In this document: positions 1 through 11,894 of the stretch, one piece after another
Layout of the letters: each line of letters opens with the position of its first letter
Numbering within the stretch: position 1 is the first letter of the stretch
NCBI GenBank assembly: GCA_040954595.2
Contig: CM082591.2
Coordinates: 3,782,001 to 3,846,000 of the forward strand
DNA: 64,000 nt
Source: Balanoglossus misakiensis
Taxonomy: Eukaryota > Hemichordata
Direction: 5' to 3'
Notes under the pieces: generated by a model
The model's input: only the letters and a program-made list of their open reading frames with translations
The model's database searches: none
Told to the model about the DNA's origin: nothing
Position numbers and translations under genes: made by a program

Positions 1-3000
1 TAAAATTGTAATTATGTTTATGAAAGATGGGTTATTCGTGCTGGCAACTGAGGTTACTGCCGATACTAATTTGATACTTTCACATATAAAATATGTTCAC
101 AGCCATTGTATAGAAGCGAAATTGAACGGGATAATAGGCAGAGAGTCTGATACATGCATGCACCGACCGGCACAGGTGAATTTCACAATAAGATCATAGA
201 AAGCATGACAATGATAGCAGAGGGGTCAAGGATTGGTGTATTCAATTCAAACACAGAGTTTCTGTACATGTACAGGAATACTGAGGTAGTCTGTCTGAAC
301 TCAGAATTATTTTTGTAAGATGACACACACTTAGCGTTATATTTATCTATCAGTGTAGCATGATTTTTGTGCTCAGGCACATGTCGTTTGCCTGCTGGGA
401 AGAAAATATTTTTGATGATGTTAGATGTGTTGATTGCTGCCGATGGTTTTTGCGTCCTATTTTCTTGTGCAATCTTGGAGATATTTTGAGGCAGTGTAAC
501 CATGTCATTCACGGATGCTTGGTATCCTTTTTGACAAATTCTACAATGATGAAGCTAATTTAACCTGCCGACATCCCAAAAGTACTTCGGTCCTGTTCAT
601 TTGGGTGGTGTGGACGGACTGACATACCAGCAGTGTAGGGGTGGAGGGATTAAACTGAGGTGCGAATGTGATGAAGTCTTCCGGAAGGTAGGTCAACAGA
701 TCTACAGAATCTACATCACACAAGTGACACAGTGTTTGTACTTTTCCTCGTAACTCGTGAGAACATTTTTATTATTATATTATGCTCCTACTGCCGTAGT
801 ATGGCGTTCTATCGTACAATACGTTCTCGTATTTGTATACCATGCAGCGTTCCAATACGGCTGATGGGTACACACGTTTGTCTCCGTGACTACATATGTT
901 GGTGTCTGTGACTGCCCGTGTACCAAGTGACATTTGCACGATTTTGTAACAATTATATGAAGTACTTATATTTTTCATTATTACAGTCCTACTGTCGTAA
1001 CCTATGGCTTTCCACCGAACAATACGTTCTTGTATTTGTACTGTATGCAGACTTCCAATACGGTTGATGTGTACGTATGTGTCCGCAAGTGCCTACGAAA
1101 AGTCGTGACGTGTTCTCATCTGTTTCTATGGCTATTCTCATCACAAAATTTTACATAAAATTGTGAAATTGTATAAACTAAGCCACTGCACTTTCCCAGC
1201 TGAGGGGCTCAGTTAGGAGGCCATTGACTATAGCCAGCAAGGCGGACATGAGACTTGGGGGAGGGGATGTGTACGGCCCCCTATGCCAGGGGACGTGAGA
1301 GAACCATAGAGGGATATGTTGGCCCCCTATGTTGGAGAGCATGATTCTGATGTCCTGGGAGTCTCAGGTATGATGGGTGTGTCCTAAAGAGGCTCTGAAT
1401 GAATGAAACTCAGTTCGAATTGTGTGAACAAGTCAGATGCATTCAGATGTGCCTCTAACATAATGACTTACAGAAAATGGGTGTGTGGAAATAGAAATTC
1501 CAATCCCACTGCCCACACTTGCTATTTCTGTCATCTCATTTGTCGAGGTTCTTTCCAGAAACCTGTTCCTGCATTTAGTTGTCTAGAATCCATCCTGCAT
1601 TTTCTTGTCTGGGACCATTATTTTTTTGCCCTGAAAATCTGCCGCTGAGACGCATACCACCTTAAGATGGAATAGATGACGTTGAGCGTACTTTAACATT
1701 AACTTCTGCGCTGTTTACATTTGATGGGGGCTTTCAAAAGATCATTTCCTGTGCACAACAATGAACAATGACAGCAACTGGTACGGTGAGAGCCCTCCTC
1801 CAGTGTACAGGTGGTGTAAAGGACCCATAAATCAGCTACTTATCGCGCGTAAAATTCTTACAGAAAAAACCAACAAATTTTGTCGTACTTCTAAATTTCA
1901 TCCAAAATGGATCCAAATTTTGGCAAGTCATTGCACAAGTCAGCTGTCGGAATCAAGTCACACCAAAATCGGACTTTAATTTTCACTTAATTTTGACAAA
2001 ATAACGAGACACAAACATCAGAGGTTGCCTGCTCTGTTAAACATTAAACCGACTTAAACAAGGTTTTTTATTTATGGCACACAATGGCTCCTGCGCCCAT
2101 TGATGAAGGCATTTTTGCGTAAATGTTTTTCCCCCGTCAGACGAACGGTGAGTGCTTCCACTTGTTGTTAAATCGCTAAGTGTATTTTTCTAATTTTAGA
2201 CAAATGAGTAATGAAATAGTAACAACACGTCCTCTCGGCGAGTTCCCATTCACATGAATAACTGGCGGTAATTACACCAGCGCCTCGCAAATAACACATC
2301 ATTATAGATATCTCACGGTAGTTAATTGTTATCAAAGATATGTGTTAAACTGACAGAATCAAAATTCAGAAGCACTACGTATTAATTAGCGGACAGAACT
2401 GGGTAACTGAAATATTTACTATGTGAATATAGTACAGCCGGATTTTTATGATGACACAGTGATGTGTAAGCGATGCGCTGGCACAAATAAGTGGGAGTTG
2501 GTGTTTTCAGACTAATGTACACCTAGAATACAGATGAAGGGTCATTCAAGGTTTGGCAGAAGAGCCATTCTGGTTGAGAACATCTGCCCCTCGCGTTTTT
2601 GACCGCAATTTTGCTTACGAAAGGCCATCATACACTTTTGTTTGCCTCTGACAAATGCTGCTTTGTAGTGACAGAGCAATCCTGTTCGTAGTTTTCGGCA
2701 AATTTCGACTTGGCATGGAAGTATTTACAGAAGCAGGACTATTCTTCGTTTGAAACAAGGAAACAAATGAAAGTAAAATTCACTTTTTGCGCCGAAAGCA
2801 TAAACGCCCCCCTAGTGGTGGATGAAGTGATAATAATTCAGTTCCCCCCCCCCCCCCTCTCTCCGAATGTAAGTTTTTCTGCACTTTACTTGAGTCAAAA
2901 ATATTCATGAAACATCAGAGTTTTCATGCAAATGTGAAGATAGCGACAACAACAGACTTGGCAAGGTCACAAAAACAGTGGCGTGAGCCGACCGAATGAC

Positions 3001-6000
3001 CAGACTCGCGATACGCATCTCTGGCCTTTGATCTGCATTGAAATATCCGGTAATCAGCCGCCGACATCGCATAATCGCTTGTTCCGACCTAAACCAACAT
3101 GGAAACAACACCATACCGGAGTTGCAAGGCTCCGCTGCGAACAGACAGCCTGACAAATGCTTTACAATCTAAACCGACGTTAATTATTAAACAAAATTTA
3201 TCAAGATGTGGCCAGTTAAAAGGGTTTACCTGTCTTAAGCCCTCTAGAGTAGGGCCATCCGAATTAATTTCTATGTTACACATTAATAAAGCGTAGATGT
3301 TGCTGCATATCTGCACATTGTGCAAACATCATAAATATTGAAAAAATCTATCTTCAGAATCAAATTTTGATTAAACCACTCTTCCCTTGGGTAAAAACTA
3401 AACCTTCCCTGGGATTACCGGGTAAATGATTTAATCTGGCTCTAACAGTTTTCTATCCATTTGTCGAAAAATGACTGAACAGTATATCAACATGAGCATG
3501 ATATACAAGCACTTCAGCAAGCCCAATGATCTGACACACAAAAAGTGCAGGACACATTGTCAGACATATGTCGTTACATTCTGATAGCATTTCAACTATT
3601 TCAAAATATGTCTGTTAACATAAATGCTCTATGACATTCTCAAAACTTTAAAGGTGATAAAACGGCTGACATTAAAATTGCAGTCAAAATGCCAGCACAC
3701 AGAAGAGTAACATTTGATACGACAATAATACTGCTAACATCTCATGAAAAATTCATAATTACATAAAAAAATGTATCATTATAAAATGACTATAAACAGT
3801 GCCAAGCTAGGTAAACTGAAGATCGAATATCTCCATGTATGTTGGGAAGCATGCAAAATTGAGACATTTGGCAACGTGCCTTGTAAAGCAGAACCATACA
3901 ACGTAAGTATTGATTTGCATGGCCTCACTTGTGAATGATATTCTTTATTTGGAGAATGACCCTTTGTTTACCCTTGTCTTGCGCGGGATTGGCCGGCTGA
4001 GGACAATATTTCACTGTTAAGCCTCGCAACACTGTAAAAAAATTGTGCCAACCACAGCGGTCGTTGAATACTAAATCCTTGACCTAAATTTCATTTCTGA
4101 CAAGTGAAATGCCCCCTTTTCACGATTACACACCCCTCGCAATCTTGTTTCTGTTTTCTAATGGAAGAACATTTGTCTAGAGTGTAAATTCTTTTCATCG
4201 TTCTAACTCCGTATTCAGGCAAATTTTCCTCTCCCAATATGATGTACCAGCTATGGAATGCCACCGTAATGAAAGCAAAAATAAATGCAGCATGCAAATT
4301 TGAAATCTCTGGTGCTTTGAAAATATGCCAGTCACCCTTTTTAACGGCTTGAGATATATAAAAATAAAAATATACGTCCCTCTAAACCGGGAACTCAAAC
4401 ACACTCCGCAATTAATATTTAAATATGTGATAATTCTTTTCTAGTGGTACTATAAATTTTAATTGAAAGGCCCATGAAAGCCTGGTTTTAATACTCCTAT
4501 ACATTACTAAGGCTACAGGTACTAATATTTCTATTGATGTTTAGCTTTTATGTGAAGTTCCTAGCATGTGATATGATTTAGTTATGAGGCTTCAATAGGA
4601 ATCAGCTCGCAAAGAAAAAGATCCGTGTGGATTAGGATGTTCTAATGTTACATTTATGTTAAGCTTCGAGTCTCTAAAATTGAAGACTTGGAAGAAATGT
4701 TTAGACGTGACTATATTTTTGGAAGGGGATAATCACGGCTTTTTCGTCAAGTTTTGGAGGGACTTTGTAATCATAGTTTTAGAGTTGGTATGCTGATTTG
4801 TGTATGTGTGTGGTCAGTGTGTGTATATATATGGTACTTGCTGACTTGCTGACTTCAATTGCTAGTCGTGGCTTCCAGAATAACATCTCAAAGTTCTAGA
4901 CAGGGATAATAAAGGAATGAAATTCAGGAATTAAATCAAGGAATGAAATTCACAAAGCCGCTATCTGCAATGTCCTGTACCAGGGGCCCATCTCAAGTTC
5001 ACGGGTCACTGATACTTTTCGCGAAGTTTGTAGATAGTAAATTTACGACATGGAGCATCTCGAACTGGAAGTTAAGAGATAAACATTTCACCCTTGTATT
5101 TGTGTGACAAATGTGAAAGTTCAAAGAGCTGGCTTAAAGTTTACAGCAGGGTGTATGTTCCAGGCAGTTTGATGGTGCTCCTGAGGACAACTGAATAACA
5201 ACTAGACACTAAGTCTTATAATTCTAACTTGCTCATAATCTCCACAAAAAGTGCATAAATCTGATATAAAAAGTTTGCACGGTGACCCCAAATTTTCATT
5301 CTCATTTTTAAGACAGAATACTCAAAGTTGTTCTTAGCAAAATATGAGAAAAGCTTCAACTTCAAGACTTTCATTTTCAAGGCACACAATTGTGGTAATT
5401 GTGTGATGTGATAATGCATTGATAAATTTCATCTTCATTTTGTAAATTGGAACACTAGGCTTTGATTTCCAGGCTCTTGGCAACACAGGGACCCGCCACA
5501 CAATTGACAAATGAATTCATCCATTAGAGTTTATCGATCATAGATAAAATTACATCTCCTCAGAGGATTGACCTGCTTAGTAAAGGGGAACCCCGGCATG
5601 AAGGTTATCTGCGCGTCTGATCATTATAATAGGTTGATATCTATGTACAGACATCCCTAAAGTGTACACTAATGGATTAGTCTAGGTGGAACTTAGGTGG
5701 GATTTTACCACGTGCCGTGCATTTTTAGGGGTGGAGGGTTACCTGGAAGGGTCACTATTAAAGTATGTAGACAAGTCAGGTTGACTAATATCAAACTCAT
5801 GGATACTGAATTTGAAAATAAGACACACATTTTCTAAATAAATATGAGAGTGAACTAATACCCATGTGCCTGACAGATTGTCTTGACATGTGTAGAGTCA
5901 GATAACTTCAAATAATGACACTCATTAATTCAGAACTGATACTATGCATGTTGAAACAAACAATGTGAGAAAAGCCAACTGCACAATTAGAAACATGTTA

Positions 6001-6588
6001 AGACTGGCTTGTTTTAAATTTATGAAAGGCCTTTTATTCTGCCTACTCTACTGAACACTTAAACTAAGAGAGTGAAACATAAAGAATTTGAATTATATAA
6101 TTGTTTATAAGTCCTGTTCGTGAGATAAAATATTGACTGGAATGAATGAATCCAAGTGGCTGTCAATTTTTTTGTCTGGCATCCAAGTAGATCTTTTAGT
6201 TTTACAGCTCACTCTCCAACAGTCAGCTTTCTCAGGCAATTTGACGCAATAATGACGTAAAAGTTCTCCACAGTGCAGGGAAATTTTTCTACTGACAGGT
6301 ATAGATAATAGGGCTGAATTAAAAATACTTCAATTCTTAAAAGTGACTCAGATATATTTTAGAATATCAAACACCAGATTTAACGAACTCTAAGTTGTCA
6401 TTTAGTTATAACCAACTGCTGATTGTGAGGTCATGCCACAAAACTTTCCCTAAATAGACAGGAATGCTGATAGAGTACTTTCTAATTGTGATTATGTGAA
6501 TTTAATATGACTAACGCACATTGCTAACAATTACGAAGAAGGCGATCTCATGTGATCACTGTTGGTTCATCGCCGAGTCATTAACTTT
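1..6588. other. Non-coding stretch, no gene recognised
   Basis: I see no conserved protein domain or convincing exon in this AT-rich stretch on either strand. The open frames are short and look random in composition. It holds a diverged tandem duplication near 760-1096, a local repeat at about 1264-1340 in which the string GGCCCCCTATG occurs twice about 50 bp apart, and a run of C at about 2847-2858. It may be intergenic DNA or an intron of a gene lying outside the window. Confidence 0.5.
760..1096. repeat. Diverged tandem duplication, two copies about 201 bp apart
   Basis: A block of about 115-130 bp beginning near 781 recurs near 982. Both copies share the strings TCCTACTG, ACAATACGTTCT, GTATTTGTA, ATGCAG and TTCCAATACGG in the same order, with scattered substitutions, and each is preceded by a T/A-rich string. 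The spacing of about 201 bp suggests an old segmental duplication or two units of a satellite-like repeat. Neither copy encodes a continuous protein. Confidence 0.7.
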
Positions 6589-6911
6589 TCACATATCAAA
6601 GGAAATGTCATAATCTCTCAAAATAAACTTGATGATAAAATTCTGCATCACTGGTGGACACAGTCTCCTGTGAACTTTGATGGGGATACGAGAAACAAGA
6701 GAGCCTGAGACAGTCTTCACGCACACATCTGTTGCTGCATTCTTTTCTGATATCATTTTCATACAACACTGCCTGGCTTTGTCAGATGACATTTCCAAGT
6801 CACTCTCCTGACCGGTGATATCTTCTGGTATTGTGGGCCAAATTGCTGCGTCTTGCAAAGGAATTTGTTGAGATCTGGCATCTCTGGGAACTGACCTTAA
6901 CTTACTAGCTG
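6589..6911 (-). CDS. Possible terminal exon of an unrecognised gene
   Basis: Reading the minus strand, a good acceptor (pyrimidine tract then TTTTTCAG) is followed by a frame open for about 106 codons that ends in TGA at 6589. The peptide has ordinary amino-acid composition, for example SRIPIKVHRRLCPPVMQNF followed by a hydrophobic and charged tail ending DISFDM. I do not recognise the family. No upstream exon could be placed with confidence, although the promoter-like DNA at 7.2-7.4 kb lies at the right end for a minus-strand gene. An overlapping GTAAGT just inside the exon makes the boundary ambiguous. It could equally be a chance open frame. Confidence 0.3.
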
Positions 6912-7170
6912 AAAAACTGACAAGAAATGTTATCTGATAACAACTACAAATTTTACCACAAGGCCACGCCCGATTACATTTCATTTGTATAGATGTCGAA
7001 ATGCTGCTATAGGCTGCCTAAAAAAAGAAAAGTACATTTGTAAATAGTATATTATTCTCCAATCTTGATAAAGACTTTAACTAATCCATCACTGTCACTG
7101 ACTATTTATACTATGATCATTATTTCAGTTGATATTTATAATGAAATATGTCAGTTTATTTCAATAAGGA

Positions 7171-7263
7171 CATAATCGTATGAAATGAAGTACGTCTCAG
7201 CCATAATCGTATGAAATGAAGTATGTCTCAGCCATTATCATATGAAATGAAGTACGTCTCAGC
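7171..7263. repeat. Three tandem copies of a 31-bp unit
   Basis: Units begin at 7171, 7202 and 7233. Each reads CATAATCGTATGAAATGAAG followed by TACGTCTCAGC, with only a few substitutions in copies 2 and 3. The array runs straight into a CCAAT motif at 7263-7267, at the edge of the promoter-like region. Confidence 0.9.
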
Positions 7264-7345
7264 CAATCAGAATCGGCCATTTGAGACACACCCCTGCCCA
7301 TCCCCCAGTCTGAAGAACCATAACATTACGTAATACTTCCGGTAA
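7261..7345. promoter_or_regulatory. Promoter-like stretch with CCAAT and ETS motifs
   Basis: A CCAAT box followed by CAG lies at 7263-7267 and an ETS-type core ACTTCCGG lies at about 7335-7342. Both are typical of TATA-less animal promoters. The stretch could serve the doubtful minus-strand exon at 6589-6911, or act as the distal part of the promoter ending at 7947. Confidence 0.4.
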
Positions 7346-7880
7346 GTAGGTTTGTAGCAATCTCAAGCCAGAGCGGAGTGATTAGTGCAGTGAATTGTAC
7401 ACTATTTTGCTTAATCGTGGCGATACAGTGTTGTACACGCAATGATGCATCGATCGCCACCTACGCGATCGCGACTCTGTGCAATACTGACCTATATAAA
7501 GGTACTTGTGTACTTCATAAGGGAAATGCGATCAGCAGGCCGAACGAGGTCAGCGGTCATTTGAACTCAGAGTGTGGCTAACGCAGGGTCCCGAAATATA
7601 TGCAAAGCCCAGAGACCAAGTTAATGATAGTTATATTGCAAACTAAAACTCGCGTCTCGTGACTGGACTTGTCTCAATATTAGCAATAGACACATCTGAA
7701 ACAGAATCGCCATAACCAGCCCAGTAAACATTCAACTAGATTTCTACAAACGTCACCCTAAATAACAGCACATACGTAAATGCATGTAAGATCGACGCGA
7801 AGCTCGAATATTCGCGCGATCTTTAAATATCGTTACAAACCTGCTTAGACGGTCTGAGTAGTTGATTAGTTAGTCTGACG

Positions 7881-7947
7881 GCCGCCATCTTGGAAATTAA
7901 ATGTTGCTGTGAGCGACACGGTGCATGCTGGGAAAGGGTATATAAGG
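7881..7947 (+). promoter_or_regulatory. Core promoter: YY1-like, ZNF143-like and TATA motifs
   Basis: In 67 bases there is GCCGCCATCTTGG (7881-7893, the YY1 consensus), GCATGCTGGGAA (7923-7934, reverse complement of the ZNF143/Staf core) and TATATAAGG (7939-7947). Three independent core-promoter motifs in this order and spacing, with the TATA reading rightward, predict transcription starting around 7970. A perfect splice donor 570 bp downstream fits a first exon. That this is a SoxD promoter is inference: SoxD is the next plus-strand gene, but 27 kb away. Confidence 0.6.
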
Positions 7948-7969
7948 CCAGCTGCACTTCTTTTAAATA

Positions 7970-8542
7970 ATTATTTAAAGAATACTGATATTTTTGAGAA
8001 CAATTATCATTAATTGAATTAAAAATTTATATGGGTTATCTTTTGGCCGTATCTGACCCGAATGTACGAAGTAAATAAGTTCATAAGTTTACCGTGTGTG
8101 CACACAGGAAGAAAATATTCAAGATGGCTACTCGTGTTGTATGTTGGCGTATTGTTGTTCTTAATATATTGTAATAGGCCTCCGTTCCGTTCGAAAAAAC
8201 TGTACGTCTGTGTGAAGGGCATGCCAAGCTGACTTCTGCTGACAGTTTACCAATTCGCCTGGGATTTTATTGTTGAATGACAAGGGCTGCCTTGGTTGCG
8301 AAGTCGTGTAAAAAGCAAGGAGGTTGTAATCGGGGGAAGTCATCGCGGCGGCGCGGCATCGGGAGTCAGAAAGGAATTGAGATACAAAAGGTATTGTTTG
8401 GGCTATTGTTCGCTGCTTTTGTTGTGGTCTGCTTACAGTGGCATGTACACAATTGAGCTGTTTTTAGACAACAGCGCGGCAGGATACTGTACGGTGCGAC
8501 TCAGGACACGCAAATCTGGCATTTTTTGGCACCGTTTCACCG
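7970..8542 (+). other. Putative untranslated first exon, perhaps of SoxD
   Basis: This segment runs from the expected start site of the TATA promoter to a strong donor, CACCG|GTAAGT, at 8543. No long ATG-initiated frame crosses the donor, so it would be 5' UTR. The first recognised plus-strand exon downstream begins at 35984 after an acceptor and has its start codon seven bases inside, which requires an upstream non-coding exon such as this one. The pairing is not proven. Other first exons could exist within the intervening 27 kb. Confidence 0.4.
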
Positions 8543-11500
8543 GTAAGTAGGGTCACAACAGCGTCGATCTGGTAGCAGCCTACAGAGTTATGCATTGGAA
8601 TTTGAGAAGGGGCATTTCCATTCTCGTATTTTAACTGATGCCTGCGTGTTTATGTTAAAGCGGGTGGCCTCACGCCGTGTGACCTGAGCTACTACTCTGC
8701 ATAGTTCTTATTCACTGTTCCTCACTGACAACACGCGCTTGTGTTGTCAATCAGGATCTGTAGTGCGTGTGTGTGTATGTTTCAGACCCCAAAACAAGTT
8801 TATTGTCGGTTGTCCTTACAAGGGTTGTCCTCGGTGCGGACACCCTGACTTTTTTAGGAAACGATCGCAGATGAGACATATCATGATCGTACAACTTTCC
8901 GACAGCCTTTCCTGTTGGAAAACGCCTGGCCCCCATTCCGTGTAAGCTAAACAAAAGTGTCCTGTGTTCGCTCTCTCATTGTATGCATGCAGCAGCCATT
9001 GAATGACACGTTGTTGTTCGTTCGATCGCCCAGTGGTTAAAATTTTACAGCGCCCATTTATCAAATAACGGACTGCCCTACTCCGTTGTTGTGGACGTGA
9101 GGCCGTGGTTCTGTACGATCACGATGCCTCACACAACACACTTATCACGTCCATTCATCCAACTACAGTTACTCCATTATTGTTAATTGTTCAGGAATTG
9201 TTAAAACAATGACATGTCACTGCCTGCAGTTGTAACAATTGTAACACTGTTTACTTTTAATTTTCCAACACATTTCATCTCGGACATAAAACATGACCGC
9301 CACCTACATAATCTAGTTAATATATAACTCCTAGCATTTTCTATGGTGCCAAAACGAATGACATCAATGATAAATTATCAAATTAAACAGAAAATGCCTT
9401 ACGGCTACAACTAGCAGTACAAACAAAACTTATGTCTCCCTATAAAATTAAATTGTATGCAATCATTCTTGCCCAAGTAGATTTCATGCTGTTTTATTTT
9501 AAATACTGTACAAACTGTGTGTTACACTAGTTATTCCAGGTTTATAATTGGCATTATCATATGTATCTGAATAACAAAGTTACATGCTCTGCCTTGACTG
9601 TATGTTGCGTCCGTTTCATATAGGTCGTTCATTTCTGTTGTTGCAAAGATCAGACGAAATGGTACATGAGCTGGCTACATCATGAAATTGACGCGCTTCA
9701 GTGAATTGTGCTGAATATAAACTTGTTATCCTAATGACTTCCTGGTTTCCACATATAATTTCACCTGCGGTATCTTAACCCTGTGAGCTGCGCGGCTGCA
9801 ATTTGCCCAAGGGCAATACATTATTTGATGACACATGTTTGTGTATTGTACAGCTCCAAGCTAGTGTAGTCCAATGCCCTGGGGGACTTTTTCAGGGAAA
9901 ATACGAGAGGTTCCCCAGGGTGATTTAAATACCTTCACTGGCTCTGCTTAGGACGGGGGAAAATTAACGGTATTCTTTGATTGGATAATTGAAAGAGACA
10001 GGTCTATATGAAACAAAGGTGACCAGCTGAGTCTCATTTTGTTATGTGTTTAGCAGAATTTACATCGAGATAAAGGGAGAAATTATATCACCTTCAGAGC
10101 TGTCATATTGGTCATCATTTCAAGATTTATTGATAGGATTTCTTTGCTGCGTGGATTATTGTATTTTACTGGCATTTGCTTTGCGTGTCAGCTGTCAAAA
10201 TGTATGGCTAAGCCAATCGGCTGTTGATTATTAATCAGTTTGTCAATTTCATGTGTAGTTGGTGGTGTTGACCAATCAGCATTGCAGAGCACATTTCTGT
10301 GAGCCATTCATGTTTTTTTATGCAATCAGCTATATTTGGTAGTGTTTTCTTTTTTGGTAGACAGTAGCAGTTGCCAATTGTTTATTGTGTCACTGGTCTT
10401 TGTATACGTACAATTGTCATCTGATTGTTATCTTTGTACATAAAGTGAAACATTTTGCAAGATTTGTTGCAAAATAATTTGCATGTCCACAGATTGTATG
10501 TACACTGTATTCATAATAGTCCAATTATCTGTGATAACGGCAATGTTGACTCTAGCTCATTTGTATGAATTAATTAGATTACTTTCATGGTGTAATTAGT
10601 TAATTTCAATTTTGTGAGTCTGCTTAATTGGCTAATTTATATAGCACTAATTGGCAGCGGACTTTACATTTATGTTGTCTATGCTTACTGCTTATAATTC
10701 TTAAATACAAAGTATTGGCAATCTTGAAATTATTCATTCTAGTCAGGTGTTGGCCACATGACTGGTTGGGTTCTTCAGTAATTGAGATACATATAGCTAA
10801 TGATGTAACTAATTTGTATCTGCGTATTGTTAATTGGGCCATTTTTGCATAATAGGCAATTATAACCTGTATCATTTACAACTTTCGTGGATTTCAGCCA
10901 ATCCGTAATAAGAGGACATTCTCCCAGCCAATAACCATCCCAGAGTTTGATCTTTCTACGTGACTTGATTGATGCAACTGAAATCCTTGTTCTAACTTCT
11001 AAGTTTGTTAGCCTTTTTAAGACAAGTACTGTTTCATGTCTTTTTTCTGTAATTCAGCATGATGTGTGTATAAAATGTTTATTATTTTTATTCTGCCTTG
11101 ACCATAGTAAGGAATGAAATTCCTCCACACCACTAACCGAAGTGGCTTCCTTATTCATTGATGCATTTCATTGGTGGCAACAATACGGCCATGGTGGTAT
11201 TGTTTACCCCTGGGGTATTCAATACGGGAATAACTTGCCCATGGCCCGCGTGGCAGTTAAAACTATACTGGCAGCTACTGGAAATTCCTACAGCTGGCTA
11301 CTGTAGCTCGGAGCCAACCCTCTTCAGACCAGATTAGAGCAGTGGCAATCTCTTAATTGCAGACACCCAGAACTGCAGTTTTTTTACACGCTTGATTTCA
11401 TTTGTTTGCACACAGAAATGAAAGTCCCTGATTGGCAGCCGAGGTTGTTTATTTCACTGTTGATTGTCTGTGGGTCACAATTGAGATCTACCAAGGTCAC

Positions 11501-11697
11501 CTCAACCTAGAGAGTTCCCTTAAGTCGATTTAAAGAATGGCTTTTTATGGGATTTGTGAACCTTATAGTCACTCGCTCAAGTTATTTCCCCTGTCAGATT
11601 ATAGTATACGTGTACACATTATTGATTTGTCCAGTGCATAATCTTGGTGCATTGTCCTGCTGAGGTTACGGACTAGAATGGTGTCCTCTTAATCTTA

Positions 11698-11894
11698 TTA
11701 ACCCTTCCGACAAGTAAGTCAACTTGTCGTCAACTTTCAAAAAATAAACACTCACATCTTTTTCAACATGATGACAATGGAATATTATGTCCATTTCGTT
11801 TGAAATTAACAAAAAAAAAATAGAGAAAATGGGTAAAAATGTTAAATTGTTGTATCACGTTTTGACCGAGAAAATGTAGTGTTCAAAGGGTTAA
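11698..11894. mobile_element. piggyBac-type MITE with TTAA target duplication
   Basis: TTAA (11698-11701) is followed directly by CCCTT. The other end is AAAGGG followed directly by TTAA (11891-11894). CCC...GGG termini flanked by TTAA are the hallmark of the piggyBac superfamily. The 189-bp element has no open reading frame, so it would be a non-autonomous copy. Similar ends occur at 42415-42508 and 46873-46947. Confidence 0.6.
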
